Shown: positions 55,194 through 63,807 of the stretch, piece after piece
How positions within the stretch are numbered: position 1 is the first letter of the stretch
Layout: each line of letters starts with the position of its first letter
Assembly (NCBI GenBank): GCA_024404145.1
Contig: JAKSQK010000001.1
Location: 310,001-374,000 of the forward strand
Source: Clostridia bacterium
GTDB taxonomy: Bacteria; Bacillota; Clostridia; Oscillospirales; Acutalibacteraceae
Reading direction: 5' to 3'
Length of the DNA stretch: 64,000 nt
Notes under the pieces: generated by a model
The model's database searches: none
Told to the model about the DNA's origin: nothing
The model's input: only the letters and a program-made list of their open reading frames with translations
Position numbers and translations under genes: made by a program

Positions 55194-56096
55194 ATGTATG
55201 ATATTATAATTATAGGCGGTGGCCCTGCGGGGCTAACCGCCGCCGTTTATTCAAGACGGGCAAACAAAAGCGTTTTGGTAATAGAAAAATCAACTTTCGG
55301 CGGTCAGATTACTTTTTCTCCGAAGGTTGAAAACATTCCGGGTTTTCTCAGTCTTTCGGGTAATGAATTCGCCGAAAAACTTGTCGAACAGGTAATTTCG
55401 CTCGGCGCCGATGTTGAGATGTGTGAAGTTACAAAGATAATTGACGGAGATGTTAAAACCGTTGTAACCGACGGCGGAAATTTTGAGGGCAGAGCCGTTA
55501 TAATTGCAACCGGTGCAAAACATAGGTTATTAGGTCTTGAAAACGAAGAAAAACTTATCGGAAACGGTATTTCTTTTTGTGCCGTTTGCGACGGTGCCTT
55601 TTATAAGGATAAGACCGTTGCGGTTATCGGCGGAGGAAATTCTGCTATTGTTGAAACTCTTTTACTTGCCGATTTAGCCAAAAAGGTTTATGTTATTCAA
55701 AATCTTGAAATGCTGACTGCCGAGCAAAAACTTATTGAACAGTTAAATTCAAAACCGAATGTTGAAGTAATTTACAGTACGGTTGTTTCTTCGCTTATCG
55801 GCGATACCGAACTTTCGGCGATAAGATTAAAAAATCAAAACGGCGAAAGTTCCGAACTTAAAATTGACGGTATGTTTGTTGCAATAGGACTTGTTCCCCA
55901 AAACGAAATTTTTTCCGAAGTTTTAGAACTTGATGAGCACGGATACATTTCGGCATTTGAAGACGGAATTACCAACGCAAAAGGAATTTTTGTTGCAGGG
56001 GACTGCCGTACCAAAAAGGTAAGGCAGGTAACAACCGCTTGTTCTGACGGCGCTGTTGCAGCTATCGCCGCTACCGATTATCTCGATAATAATTAG
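55194..56096 (+). CDS. trxB: Thioredoxin reductase
   Basis: An FAD/NADPH enzyme of 300 residues. The FAD site is IIIIGGGPAGLTAAVYSRRA, the redox pair is Cys129/Cys132 in FCAVCDGAFY, the NADPH site is VAVIGGGNSAIVE and the C-terminal FAD contact is GIFVAGDCR with VRQVTTACSDGAVAA. It lies 9 nt after nrdD in the same transcript and is the obvious electron donor for the NrdD redoxin domain, besides any free thioredoxin. Confidence 0.96.
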   Translation: MYDIIIIGGGPAGLTAAVYSRRANKSVLVIEKSTFGGQITFSPKVENIPGFLSLSGNEFAEKLVEQVISLGADVEMCEVTKIIDGDVKTVVTDGGNFEGRAVIIATGAKHRLLGLENEEKLIGNGISFCAVCDGAFYKDKTVAVIGGGNSAIVETLLLADLAKKVYVIQNLEMLTAEQKLIEQLNSKPNVEVIYSTVVSSLIGDTELSAIRLKNQNGESSELKIDGMFVAIGLVPQNEIFSEVLELDEHGYISAFEDGITNAKGIFVAGDCRTKKVRQVTTACSDGAVAAIAATDYLDNN

Positions 56097-56125
56097 TTGA
56101 CAAGTAAGAATAAATCATATAAAAT
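56097..56125 (+). promoter_or_regulatory. Promoter of the FMN riboswitch-ribU unit
   Basis: TTGACA (56097-56102) starts on the base after the trxB stop codon; TAAAAT (56120-56125) follows after 17 bp. Confidence 0.8.
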
Positions 56126-56133
56126 TATAATAT

Positions 56134-56242
56134 AATTTCAGGGCGAGGCGCAATTCCTCACCGGTGGTTAAAGTCCACGAGCCGATATGGCTGATTCGGT
56201 GAAATTCCGAAACCGACGGTTAAAGTCCGGATGAAAGAAATT
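56134..56242 (+). promoter_or_regulatory. FMN riboswitch (RFN element)
   Basis: The conserved core is present: GGGCGAGGCGCAATTCCTCA, CCGGTGG, AGTCC-CGAGCC, ATTCGGTGAAATTCCGA, ACCGACGGTTAAAGTCCGGA and TGAAAG. The P1 stem is AATTTC (56134-56139) with GAAATT (56237-56242). FMN binding should favour the terminator just downstream and switch ribU off. Confidence 0.96.
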
Positions 56243-56257
56243 TTGATTATCATTGTC

Positions 56258-56290
56258 GCCCCGTATCTTTATGATACGGGGCTGTTTTTT
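56258..56290 (+). terminator. Riboswitch-controlled terminator before ribU
   Basis: GCCCCGTATC (56258-56267) pairs perfectly with 56273-56282 (TTTAT loop), then TGTTTTTT. It is the expression platform of the FMN riboswitch. Confidence 0.9.
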
Positions 56291-56303
56291 GGGGGAAAAT
56301 TTA

Positions 56304-56900
56304 ATGAATCGTTCTAAAATTCGGCCCATTGCCGTAACAGGTATTATGAGCGGACTTTCTTTTGTTTTAATGTGGCTTGAATTCCCGATACCTTTTATAA
56401 TACCAAGCTTTATTCAGTTTGATTTTTCGGAGTTGCCATCTCTTATAACATCTTTTGCGTTTGGCCCGACCCACGGTGTTTTGGTATGCCTTGTTAAGAA
56501 TATTTTACATCTTTCTCTTTCAAAAACATCAGGCGTGGGCGAGTTGGCAAATTTTATTTTGGGCGCCGTTTTTTGTTATGTTGCCGGAATTATTTATAAA
56601 AACAAAAAAACTTTCAAAAGGGCAGTAATTGGTTGTTTAGCAGGGGCTTTTTTAATGGCAATTTTCAGTTTGCCGATAAATTATTTCATAACATATCCCT
56701 TTTATTTTAACTTTATGCCTAAACAAGCGATAATTTCTATGTATTCGGCAATTTATGATAAAGCAGACACGCTCTTAAAAGCGCTTGTAATTTTTAATAT
56801 TCCTTTTACCTTTATTAAGGGGCTTATCGACTCTGCCTTTTGTTTTGCCGTTTATAAAAAACTATCGCCGATTCTAAAAAATAATAAGGATAAAAAATAA
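56304..56900 (+). CDS. ribU: Riboflavin ECF transporter S component RibU
   Basis: The protein has 198 residues from the ATG at 56304, after GGGGGA at 7 nt; the frame extends upstream into the riboswitch but that part is not coding. Six membrane segments are present. LPSLITSFAFGPTHGVLVCLVKNILHLS, SGVGELANFILGAVF and an FNIPFTFIKGLID end match RibU. It captures riboflavin and works with the shared EcfA/EcfT energising module, encoded elsewhere. Confidence 0.93.
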   Translation: MNRSKIRPIAVTGIMSGLSFVLMWLEFPIPFIIPSFIQFDFSELPSLITSFAFGPTHGVLVCLVKNILHLSLSKTSGVGELANFILGAVFCYVAGIIYKNKKTFKRAVIGCLAGAFLMAIFSLPINYFITYPFYFNFMPKQAIISMYSAIYDKADTLLKALVIFNIPFTFIKGLIDSAFCFAVYKKLSPILKNNKDKK

Positions 56901-57632
56901 ATGAAAATACTTTTAATAAGACATGCCGACCCTTATTATCCGACAGATTCTTTAACCGAAAAAGGAGAGAGGGAAGCAAAGCTTTTAGCTGAAAAACTGA
57001 TTAAAGAAAATATAACTGATATTTTTGTTTCGCCGCTTGGCAGAGCAAAACTCACAGCAAAACCTACCGCAGATGCATTTGGAATTAAGCCAATTGTTCT
57101 TGACTGGCTTAAAGAATTCCCCGAAATGCTCGGATTTGAATATAATACCGATTATTATAAGAATATGAAATCCCCTTGGAATATACCGCCCGAAATTTGG
57201 GCTGATGATGAAACGGTTTTTGATAACGAAGGTTGGAAAAACAGCAAAATCTTATCCAATAGCAAGATAACTTCATATTATGACAATGTATGTGATTCAT
57301 TTGACCGTCTGATAGAAAGTTTCGGATATTCTAAAAACGGCAATTATTTTGAAGTTAAATCCAACGAATATCAAGATAAAACTGTTGCATTGTTTTGCCA
57401 TTTCGGAATTGCAACTGCTTTAATTGCCCATATACTTAATATGCCTTTAATCCCGATTTGGAATTCGATTTTTTTGCCGCCGTCATCGGTTACTTCGCTT
57501 TATATGGAACAGCATATAAAATCAAGACCGTTAGTTCACGGTATATTTGCGGGAATAGGGGATACATCGCATCTTTTAGCTGGTAACGAACCTATTTCGT
57601 GTTCGGGACTACATACAAAAGAATTAAAATAA
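56901..57632 (+). CDS. Histidine phosphatase superfamily (phosphoglycerate mutase-like) protein
   Basis: The protein has 243 residues. The phosphohistidine motif is LLIRHADPYYPTDSLTEKGE, the second arginine is in SPLGRAKLTAKPTA and the second catalytic histidine is in LFCHFGIATALIAH. The middle part with NIPPEIWADDE is long for the family. The substrate is unknown; a metabolic phosphatase is more likely than glycolytic mutase. It starts one base after ribU and may share the riboswitch. Confidence 0.85.
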   Translation: MKILLIRHADPYYPTDSLTEKGEREAKLLAEKLIKENITDIFVSPLGRAKLTAKPTADAFGIKPIVLDWLKEFPEMLGFEYNTDYYKNMKSPWNIPPEIWADDETVFDNEGWKNSKILSNSKITSYYDNVCDSFDRLIESFGYSKNGNYFEVKSNEYQDKTVALFCHFGIATALIAHILNMPLIPIWNSIFLPPSSVTSLYMEQHIKSRPLVHGIFAGIGDTSHLLAGNEPISCSGLHTKELK

Positions 57633-57646
57633 TTATTCTTTTTCTA

Positions 57647-57675
57647 TTGAAAAAATTGCTGTTTGATTATATAAT
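57647..57675 (+). promoter_or_regulatory. Promoter of the mreB-like gene
   Basis: TTGAAA (57647-57652), 17 bp, TATAAT (57670-57675), then GGAGGTG before the ATG. Confidence 0.87.
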
Positions 57676-57705
57676 AACATTATGATATTTTTGGAGGTGT
57701 CGGGT

Positions 57706-58728
57706 ATGTCAACTGATATCGGTATTGATTTAGGTACATCAAAAACCGTTATTTTTTCGAGTTCAAAAGTAGTTTTAGAACTCCCGAGTTTTGTTACGGT
57801 TGATAATGAAACCTGGCTTCCTGTATATTACGGCGAAAAAGCAAAACAAACCTTAGGCCGAACTCCCGATTCGCTTACCTGCGTTTCTCCGATATCGAAC
57901 GGAATTATTTCGGATTATGATATTGCCGAACTAATGCTTAAAAACTATATGGAACAGGCATTCGGAAATAGAATTTTAAGGCCTCGTATAATGGCGACTT
58001 TGCCGGCCGGTCTTACTGAACTGCAACATCATTCTTTGGCAAATGTTATTGAAGCGGCAGGTGGCAGAAATATTTCGGTTATTGAGGGTCCACTTGCTAT
58101 TGCTTTCGGTCTGCAACTTGATATGAAACAACCGCATGGTACTATGATTATTGATTTCGGCGCCGGAACAACTGATATTTCGGTCGTTTCGCTCGGCGGT
58201 ATTTCGGTTTGCGATTCTTTTAAGACCGCCTCTAATGATATTGACCAACAAATTTCAAGATATGTCAGAAAAGAATATAATATTGAAATTGGCCCTCTTA
58301 CTGCCGAAAATGTAAAAAAACAAATAGGCACCCTTTATCCGAGCGATGTTGAGGTTGCAATGGTTGTTAAAGGTCGCAATGTTTTTACAGGACTTCCTGA
58401 AAGTATCGAACTTACAGCAAACGAAGTTTATGAAGCAATATGTGATACCGTTGATACGATTATAAATGCCGTCAGAACCGTTTTTTCGAAAACCGATCCG
58501 GACCTTGTTGCCGATATTAAAAATGACGGTGTAATTTTAACCGGAGGAGGAGCTCTTCTTAGGGGTTTTGTCGATTATCTGTCGGAAAAGATTGATATAA
58601 AGGTTAAACTTCTTGATGACCCGACTCATAGTGTTGTTAGAGGCGCTGCCTATGCTCTTAAATATCCCGAAATGCTTAAAAATGTTGATTATCAATTAAG
58701 GTCAATTAAAGAATTATCAATAGAATAA
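57706..58728 (+). CDS. MreB/Mbl-like actin homologue
   Basis: The protein has 340 residues from the ATG at 57706, chosen over 57682 because GGAGGTG lies between. The actin-fold motifs are phosphate-1 IGIDLGTSKTVIF, phosphate-2 IIDFGAGTTDISVVSLGG and adenosine VILTGGGALLRGF. It should polymerise under the membrane and guide cell-wall synthesis. mreC and mreD are not beside it, so it may be an Mbl/MreBH-type extra copy rather than the main mreB. Confidence 0.92.
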   Translation: MSTDIGIDLGTSKTVIFSSSKVVLELPSFVTVDNETWLPVYYGEKAKQTLGRTPDSLTCVSPISNGIISDYDIAELMLKNYMEQAFGNRILRPRIMATLPAGLTELQHHSLANVIEAAGGRNISVIEGPLAIAFGLQLDMKQPHGTMIIDFGAGTTDISVVSLGGISVCDSFKTASNDIDQQISRYVRKEYNIEIGPLTAENVKKQIGTLYPSDVEVAMVVKGRNVFTGLPESIELTANEVYEAICDTVDTIINAVRTVFSKTDPDLVADIKNDGVILTGGGALLRGFVDYLSEKIDIKVKLLDDPTHSVVRGAAYALKYPEMLKNVDYQLRSIKELSIE

Positions 58729-58742
58729 CAATAAATTTATTC

Positions 58743-58771
58743 TTGACATTAAACGGCTTTTGATATATAAT
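58743..58771 (+). promoter_or_regulatory. Promoter of tRNA-Trp
   Basis: TTGACA (58743-58748), 17 bp, TATAAT (58766-58771): full consensus, starting about 20 bp before the tRNA. Confidence 0.93.
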
Positions 58772-58790
58772 AATTTGGCACTGAAAATTT

Positions 58791-58866
58791 AGGGGTATAG
58801 CTCAGCTGGTAGAGCATCGGTCTCCAAAACCGAGTGCCGAGGGTTCGATCCCTTCTGCCCCTGCCA
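58791..58866 (+). tRNA. tRNA-Trp (anticodon CCA)
   Basis: A 76-nt cloverleaf with encoded CCA. The acceptor AGGGGTA pairs with TGCCCCT (one G-U), the D arm is GCTCAGCTGGTAGAGC, the anticodon loop is TCTCCAAAA and the T arm is GAGGGTTCGATCCCTT. A terminator follows at once. Confidence 0.96.
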
Positions 58867-58896
58867 AAAAAACCACTTCGTAAGAAGTGGTTTTTT
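58867..58896 (+). terminator. Terminator of tRNA-Trp
   Basis: AAAACCACTTC pairs with GAAGTGGTTTT around a GTAA loop (58880-58883), with TTTTTT at 58891-58896. Confidence 0.93.
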
Positions 58897-58938
58897 AACT
58901 ATAACGAAATAATTAAAACGAGGGAGATAGAGCTTCGT

Positions 58939-61089
58939 ATGGATATAATCGAGAAACTTAAAAATGAATTTTCGCTTAAACTATGGCAGGTGCAAAATGC
59001 TGTTAAACTAATTGATGACGGAAATACAATTCCGTTTATTGCAAGATACCGGAAGGAAATGACCGGTAGTCTTGATGATCAGGTTTTAAGGGAACTTTAT
59101 GAACGGCTGATATACCTTAGAAATTTAGATGAAACTCGGCAAAAAATCAAAACTGCCATTGAAGAACAAGAAGCTTTAACAGATGAACTTGCCTTAAAAA
59201 TTGATATGGCGCAAACTTTGACCGAGCTTGATGATTTGTATAGACCTTTTAAGAAAAAACGGCGCACAAGGGCAACTGTTGCAAAAGAGAAGGGTCTTTC
59301 TCCTCTTGCTGATTTACTTTATGAGCAGAGAGCAGATTTGCCCGACCCGTATGTAATTGCCAAAGAATATATAAATCCCGGTTTAGGTGTTGAAACCTGC
59401 GAGGACGCCATTTGCGGTGCGAAAGATATTATAGCCGAAATGATTTCCGATGATGCCGATATAAGAAGGCGTATGCGTTTTGTTTGCATGGCTCACGGCA
59501 TATTAACTACAAAAGCAAACAAAGAAGACATGGGCGTTTATGAGATGTATTCCGATTACAGCGAAGCGCTCTCTAAAATCCCGAGCCACCGTATTTTGGC
59601 GATAAACCGTGGTGAAAAGGAAGAATATCTTAAAGTTTCTGTTGATTTTGATAAAGAAAAGGCAATGTATATTATTGCTAAAAATCATATCAAAGAGGGT
59701 TCGTCTTCGACAAGTATCGTAAAAGATGCCGCCGAAGATTCTTATCAGCGATTGATTTTTCCATCTATTGAGCGAGAAATCAGAAACGAATTGACAGAAA
59801 AATCAGACAATTCCGCAATTAAAGTTTTCTCGGTAAATTTGAAACAACTTTTGATGCAACCTCCCGTCAGAAACAGTGTAACATTAGGTCTTGACCCCGG
59901 TTACAGAACTGGTTGCAAGGTTGCAGTTGTTGATGAAACCGGCAAGGTTTTAGATACTGGTGTTATATATCCTGCTCCGCCGCATAATAAGGTAGATGAA
60001 GCAAAAAACATTATATCTCAAATGATTAAAAAACATAATGTCAAGACGGTTGCTATCGGAAACGGTACGGCAAGTCATGAAACCGAAGTTTTTGTTTCCG
60101 ACTTAATCAGTGAGCAAAATCTGAATGTCTATTATATGGTAGTCAGCGAGGCAGGAGCGAGTGTATATTCGGCTTCAAAACTAGCCGCTGAGGAATTTCC
60201 CGAATACGATGTTTCGCTTAGGAGTGCCGTATCAATCGCAAGGCGACTTCAAGACCCTCTTGCCGAACTTGTAAAAATCGACCCCAAAGCAATAGGAGTA
60301 GGACAATATCAGCATGATATGCCACAAAATCAACTTTCAGAAGCATTGGGCGGAGTTGTCGAAAGCTGTGTAAACTCAGTCGGTGTTGAACTTAATTCGG
60401 CATCAGTGTCGCTATTGTCGCATGTTGCCGGTGTTGGTAATGCTCTTGCAAAAAATATTGTCGCTTATAGGGACGAAAACGGAGCGTTTAGTTCGAGAAC
60501 CGAACTTAAAAAGGTCGCAAAATTAGGCCCCAAAGCATTTGAGCAATGTGCAGGATTTTTGAGGATAGCCGATGCCGATAATTCTCTCGATTCAACCGGA
60601 GTTCACCCTGAAAGTTATAAAGTTGCGAAAGATTTGCTAAAAATATGCGATTATACCGAAAAGGATATTTCGGGCGGTGTATCGGGGCTATCCGAAAAGG
60701 TTGAGCATAAAGGCATTTCGCTTGTTGCAGACGAACTCGGTATAGGTGTTCCAACGCTTAACGATATAATTGATGAGCTTGAAAAACCGGGAAGAGACCC
60801 GAGAGATGAACTTCCTGCACCGCTTCTTCGTAAAGATATTTTGTCGATAGATGACCTTAAACCGGGAATGGAACTTACGGGAACGGTTAGAAATGTAATT
60901 GATTTCGGCGCTTTTGTTGATATTGGTGTTCATCAAGACGGACTTGTTCATATATCAAAGATTACAAATAAGTTTATTAAACACCCAAGCGAGGTTTTGA
61001 AAGTCGGAGATATTGTAAAAGTTTGGGTTCTTTCTTGCGATACGGTTAAAAAGAGAATTTCTCTTACTATGAAAAAAGATGATATATAG
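58939..61089 (+). CDS. tex: Tex-family transcription accessory / RNA-binding protein
   Basis: The protein has 716 residues from the ATG at 58939; the frame runs back into the tRNA gene, which cannot be coding. GAGGGAGA precedes the start. Domain order: Tex N-terminal helices (DDGNTIPFIARYRKEMTGSL), the YqgF-like RNase H fold (TLGLDPGYRTGCKVAVVDET), helix-hairpin-helix (AGVGNALAKNIVAYR) and a C-terminal S1 domain (LTGTVRNVIDFGAFVDIG). It binds nucleic acid and affects transcription; the exact role is unclear. Confidence 0.95.
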   Translation: MDIIEKLKNEFSLKLWQVQNAVKLIDDGNTIPFIARYRKEMTGSLDDQVLRELYERLIYLRNLDETRQKIKTAIEEQEALTDELALKIDMAQTLTELDDLYRPFKKKRRTRATVAKEKGLSPLADLLYEQRADLPDPYVIAKEYINPGLGVETCEDAICGAKDIIAEMISDDADIRRRMRFVCMAHGILTTKANKEDMGVYEMYSDYSEALSKIPSHRILAINRGEKEEYLKVSVDFDKEKAMYIIAKNHIKEGSSSTSIVKDAAEDSYQRLIFPSIEREIRNELTEKSDNSAIKVFSVNLKQLLMQPPVRNSVTLGLDPGYRTGCKVAVVDETGKVLDTGVIYPAPPHNKVDEAKNIISQMIKKHNVKTVAIGNGTASHETEVFVSDLISEQNLNVYYMVVSEAGASVYSASKLAAEEFPEYDVSLRSAVSIARRLQDPLAELVKIDPKAIGVGQYQHDMPQNQLSEALGGVVESCVNSVGVELNSASVSLLSHVAGVGNALAKNIVAYRDENGAFSSRTELKKVAKLGPKAFEQCAGFLRIADADNSLDSTGVHPESYKVAKDLLKICDYTEKDISGGVSGLSEKVEHKGISLVADELGIGVPTLNDIIDELEKPGRDPRDELPAPLLRKDILSIDDLKPGMELTGTVRNVIDFGAFVDIGVHQDGLVHISKITNKFIKHPSEVLKVGDIVKVWVLSCDTVKKRISLTMKKDDI

Positions 61090-61090
61090 T

Positions 61091-61127
61091 AAAAATCCCA
61101 GGTATCAAAAAGATACTTGGGATTTTT
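61091..61127. terminator. Bidirectional terminator between tex and the convergent kinase gene
   Basis: A 16-bp stem (61091-61106 with 61112-61127, one G-U pair, five-A loop) with AAAAA on one side and TTTTT on the other can stop transcription from both directions. Confidence 0.92.
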
Positions 61128-61137
61128 TAATTAGCTG

Positions 61138-62208
61138 TTATTTCTTGCATTCTTCTTTAACAATTTGTTGCAATTTATCGAAATTCTTTTCCATTTCGCT
61201 AACGAGTTTGAATTGAGTTCGGCATCTCGCAAGATTTTGTTCGTCATAGGTTGTTTTGAAATATAAATCGCCGTCGATATAGTCAGTCAAAAATCTTACA
61301 CCGCACTCAAGAGTAATAATTATTGCACCATGAACTAAATATTTTAATTCATTGTCGGTCAAATTGCAGGAATTTATGTAACCTTTTGTAAAAGCTCTGA
61401 ACATACCAAGGTCAATTGTTACTTTCGATAGGTCATGTTCGTCTTCACTTGAAGTTGATGCACCGAATCTTATGGCATCACCAAAATCATATAATGACAG
61501 GCCGGGCATAACGGTATCAAGGTCAATTACGCAAATTGCTTTTCTGTCATTTTTATCAAATAAAACATTATTAAGTTTGGTATCATTATGCGTAACTCTA
61601 ATCGGTAATTCGCCATCGTTTTTTAATTTTTCCAAAGTTCCGGCAAATTCTTCTCTTTGTAGCGCAAAATCAATTTCTTCTTTAACAAAATCAGCTCTGC
61701 CGGACAAATTTTTTGAAATTGCTTCTTTTAATAATTTATACCTGTTAGGAGTGTTATGAAAATCCTTTATTGGCTCAAAAAGAGTTTTGGCAGGAAAATC
61801 TTCTAATAGTTTTTGAAATTCTCCAAAAGCTAATGCACTCTGATAAAAATCGTTTTCATCTTTTGGGGCATCAAGGCAAATGCTGTCTTCAACAAAGCTG
61901 AACATTCTGTAATTTCCCGTAGCATCGCTATAATAGTTTTTATCGTCAATAGTATGAATAAGTTTCATCTGCCTATCCGGAGAATCGGATTTAAGCGCCA
62001 AAAAAGAGGTTATGGCATTGATATTATCCATCAGCTTATTAACATCAAAAGCATCGTTTATTCTTTGAAGTATATATTTAATGTTTTGGTCAGTTGTAAT
62101 TATGGTAGTATTATTGATATGGCCGTTTCCATGTTGATTTATTGAGATAGGTTTGCCTTTTATAAAAAAATTGTTGGCAATGGAAATATCAATATTTATA
62201 TTTTTCAC
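61138..62208 (-). CDS. APH-fold sugar/small-molecule kinase, NahK-like
   Basis: The protein has 356 residues starting with GTG. The kinase loop is RVTHNDTKLNNVLFD (catalytic Asp) and the metal motif is VIDLDTVMPGLSLYDFGDAI, close to N-acetylhexosamine 1-kinases, which phosphorylate GlcNAc/GalNAc. The N-terminal glycine loop NQHGNGHINNT fits. If so, it would salvage amino sugars such as those from mucin or cell wall. The exact sugar cannot be read from sequence; homoserine kinase-like or choline kinase-like roles are less likely. It is the only large leftward gene. Confidence 0.78.
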   Translation of the reverse strand: MKNINIDISIANNFFIKGKPISINQHGNGHINNTTIITTDQNIKYILQRINDAFDVNKLMDNINAITSFLALKSDSPDRQMKLIHTIDDKNYYSDATGNYRMFSFVEDSICLDAPKDENDFYQSALAFGEFQKLLEDFPAKTLFEPIKDFHNTPNRYKLLKEAISKNLSGRADFVKEEIDFALQREEFAGTLEKLKNDGELPIRVTHNDTKLNNVLFDKNDRKAICVIDLDTVMPGLSLYDFGDAIRFGASTSSEDEHDLSKVTIDLGMFRAFTKGYINSCNLTDNELKYLVHGAIIITLECGVRFLTDYIDGDLYFKTTYDEQNLARCRTQFKLVSEMEKNFDKLQQIVKEECKK

Positions 62209-62255
62209 ACAATCACCATTTCTTTCATAGAAAAAATAATCGAACCTAAAAAATT

Positions 62256-62278
62256 GTATAAGTCAATTTTATACAACA
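62256..62278. promoter_or_regulatory. Inverted repeat in the leader of the NahK-like kinase
   Basis: TTGTATAA and TTATACAA (8-bp arms, 7-bp spacer GTCAATT) lie just downstream of the leftward promoter. It is a candidate operator or leader hairpin. No regulator is known. Confidence 0.4.
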
Positions 62279-62295
62279 AAAAATTTATTGCGATA

Positions 62296-62324
62296 ATTAT
62301 AACATATTCTGACAAAAAAGGCAA
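62296..62324 (-). promoter_or_regulatory. Promoter of the NahK-like kinase gene
   Basis: On the minus strand TTGCCT (62324-62319), 17 bp, TATAAT (62301-62296), with a TG extended -10. Confidence 0.75.
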
Positions 62325-62415
62325 GAAACATAAAATTTTTATTAGTAAATTTCTTAAAAATACCAGAAATTTTTTTGAAATTTAGCAAACACTATCTCTA
62401 TAAGGAGATGGGCTT

Positions 62416-63654
62416 TTGAAAGCAGTAAAAACTGTAATAAGGATTTTCTTTTTTTCTTTTTTGATTTTGATTGTATCGGTTTTTGCAATGATAATCGTGC
62501 TTAAAAACAATGTTTCAAATAATTATAAACTAAAAGTTTTCGAGGAGTTGAATATTGATTCACCGATACCCGTAACCGCTGTCCTTAATAATCAAGAATA
62601 TAAGAATACTAAGGTTCAAAAAGCAGGAGATAAATTTGAAGTTGACCTTAAAATGTTCGGTGTTATCCCGTTTTCAAGTACAAGTGTTGAAATTGTCGAT
62701 GATAAGTATGTTGCTGTTTTAGGGAATCCCTTTGGAATGAAAGTATATACAGATGGTGTTCTCGTTACAAAAATAAACGGTATTAAAACAAAAAACGGTA
62801 ATAAAAAACCTGCCCAAGATGCAGGAATTATGGTAGGGGATTATATTAAGTCGATAGATAATATAACCGTTTCAACAAATGAGGAAGTAGCGGAGCTAAT
62901 TGTCGGCAGCAAAGGAAAATCAATGGATATTGAAATTGTAAGAAATTCGAAAAATCTCAAAGTCAGTCTAAAACCCGAGCTCGATAATGAAACCGGCGAA
63001 TATAAAGCAGGGCTTTGGGTGAGAGATAGTTCGGCAGGAATAGGAACTTTAACATTTTACAGTCCCGTTGATAATATAATTTGCGGATTAGGTCATGCAG
63101 TTTGTGATAGCGATACCGAAGAAATAATCAGTCTTAATAGCGGCGAAATGGTCAGCGCAAAAATATTATCTTATAAAAAGGGACTAAAAGGGGAGCCCGG
63201 AGAACTTACGGGCCGATTTACCTATGAAACAATTTGCGGAAACTTGAAAAACAAAATTAACGGTGTGTACGGCGATTGTTGTACCAATGTTACAATTTCA
63301 ACCCTAACTAAGGTTGCCTTAAAACAGGAAATTGAAAAGGGCAAAGCCCAGATTTTAACAACAATAAACGGCGAAACTCCAAAACTTTATTCTTGCAGTG
63401 TTAAGATAAAAAACTATAAAAGCAATACCCAGAATATGACAGTAACCGTAACGGATAAAGAACTCCTCGCCACTACCGGCGGCATAATTCAGGGAATGTC
63501 GGGTAGTCCTGTCCTCCAAAATGGGCGGTTAATTGGGGCGATAACCCATGTCCTCGTAGACGACCCAACTACCGGCTATGCAATATTCGCAGAGAATATG
63601 CTTGAAACCGCACAAAGCGTGGCAAACGAAAATAAACTGAAAGATGCATCATAA
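62416..63654 (+). CDS. spoIVB: SpoIVB-type sporulation signalling peptidase (S55)
   Basis: The protein has 412 residues starting with TTG at 62416, with AAGGAG 8 nt upstream. One N-terminal membrane anchor (8-29), a PDZ domain (about 100-185) and a trypsin-like S55 domain follow. His227 is in ICGLGHAVCD, and the Ser nucleophile (about 362) is in IIQGMSGSPVLQNG, followed by IGAITHVLVDDPTTGYAIF. In sporulating bacteria it is secreted into the space between forespore and mother cell and triggers sigma-K activation through SpoIVF. spo0A usually follows; here the window ends in repeats. Confidence 0.93.
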   Translation: MKAVKTVIRIFFFSFLILIVSVFAMIIVLKNNVSNNYKLKVFEELNIDSPIPVTAVLNNQEYKNTKVQKAGDKFEVDLKMFGVIPFSSTSVEIVDDKYVAVLGNPFGMKVYTDGVLVTKINGIKTKNGNKKPAQDAGIMVGDYIKSIDNITVSTNEEVAELIVGSKGKSMDIEIVRNSKNLKVSLKPELDNETGEYKAGLWVRDSSAGIGTLTFYSPVDNIICGLGHAVCDSDTEEIISLNSGEMVSAKILSYKKGLKGEPGELTGRFTYETICGNLKNKINGVYGDCCTNVTISTLTKVALKQEIEKGKAQILTTINGETPKLYSCSVKIKNYKSNTQNMTVTVTDKELLATTGGIIQGMSGSPVLQNGRLIGAITHVLVDDPTTGYAIFAENMLETAQSVANENKLKDAS

Positions 63655-63679
63655 AATAAAAATTGACCGCACAAACAAA

Positions 63680-63727
63680 AGGCCCCCTTGCCTAAAGGGG
63701 GCTGTCAGCGTAAGCTGACTGGGGGAT
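63680..63727 (+). repeat. Intergenic palindromic repeat, unit A
   Basis: Two hairpins in a row: GCCCCCTT (63682-63689) with AAGGGGGC (63695-63702), loop GCCTA; then GTCAGC (63704-63709) with GCTGAC (63714-63719), loop GTAA; then CTGGGGGAT. The same frame recurs in unit B. I have seen such G/C-rich double-hairpin units in many gut Clostridia, where they lie between genes. Confidence 0.8.
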
Positions 63728-63807
63728 ATTCTTTAACATTTGCTATAAAATAAGTAATTGCACAAAAGCGCCCCTCGCACAGCAGAAAATATATTAGTAG
63801 CACAAAC

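Noticed and set aside
58834..58938. N-terminal extension of Tex running through the tRNA-Trp gene and its terminator
   Set aside because: The bases form a tRNA and a hairpin; the Tex fold begins at the ATG at 58939 with its own ribosome site.
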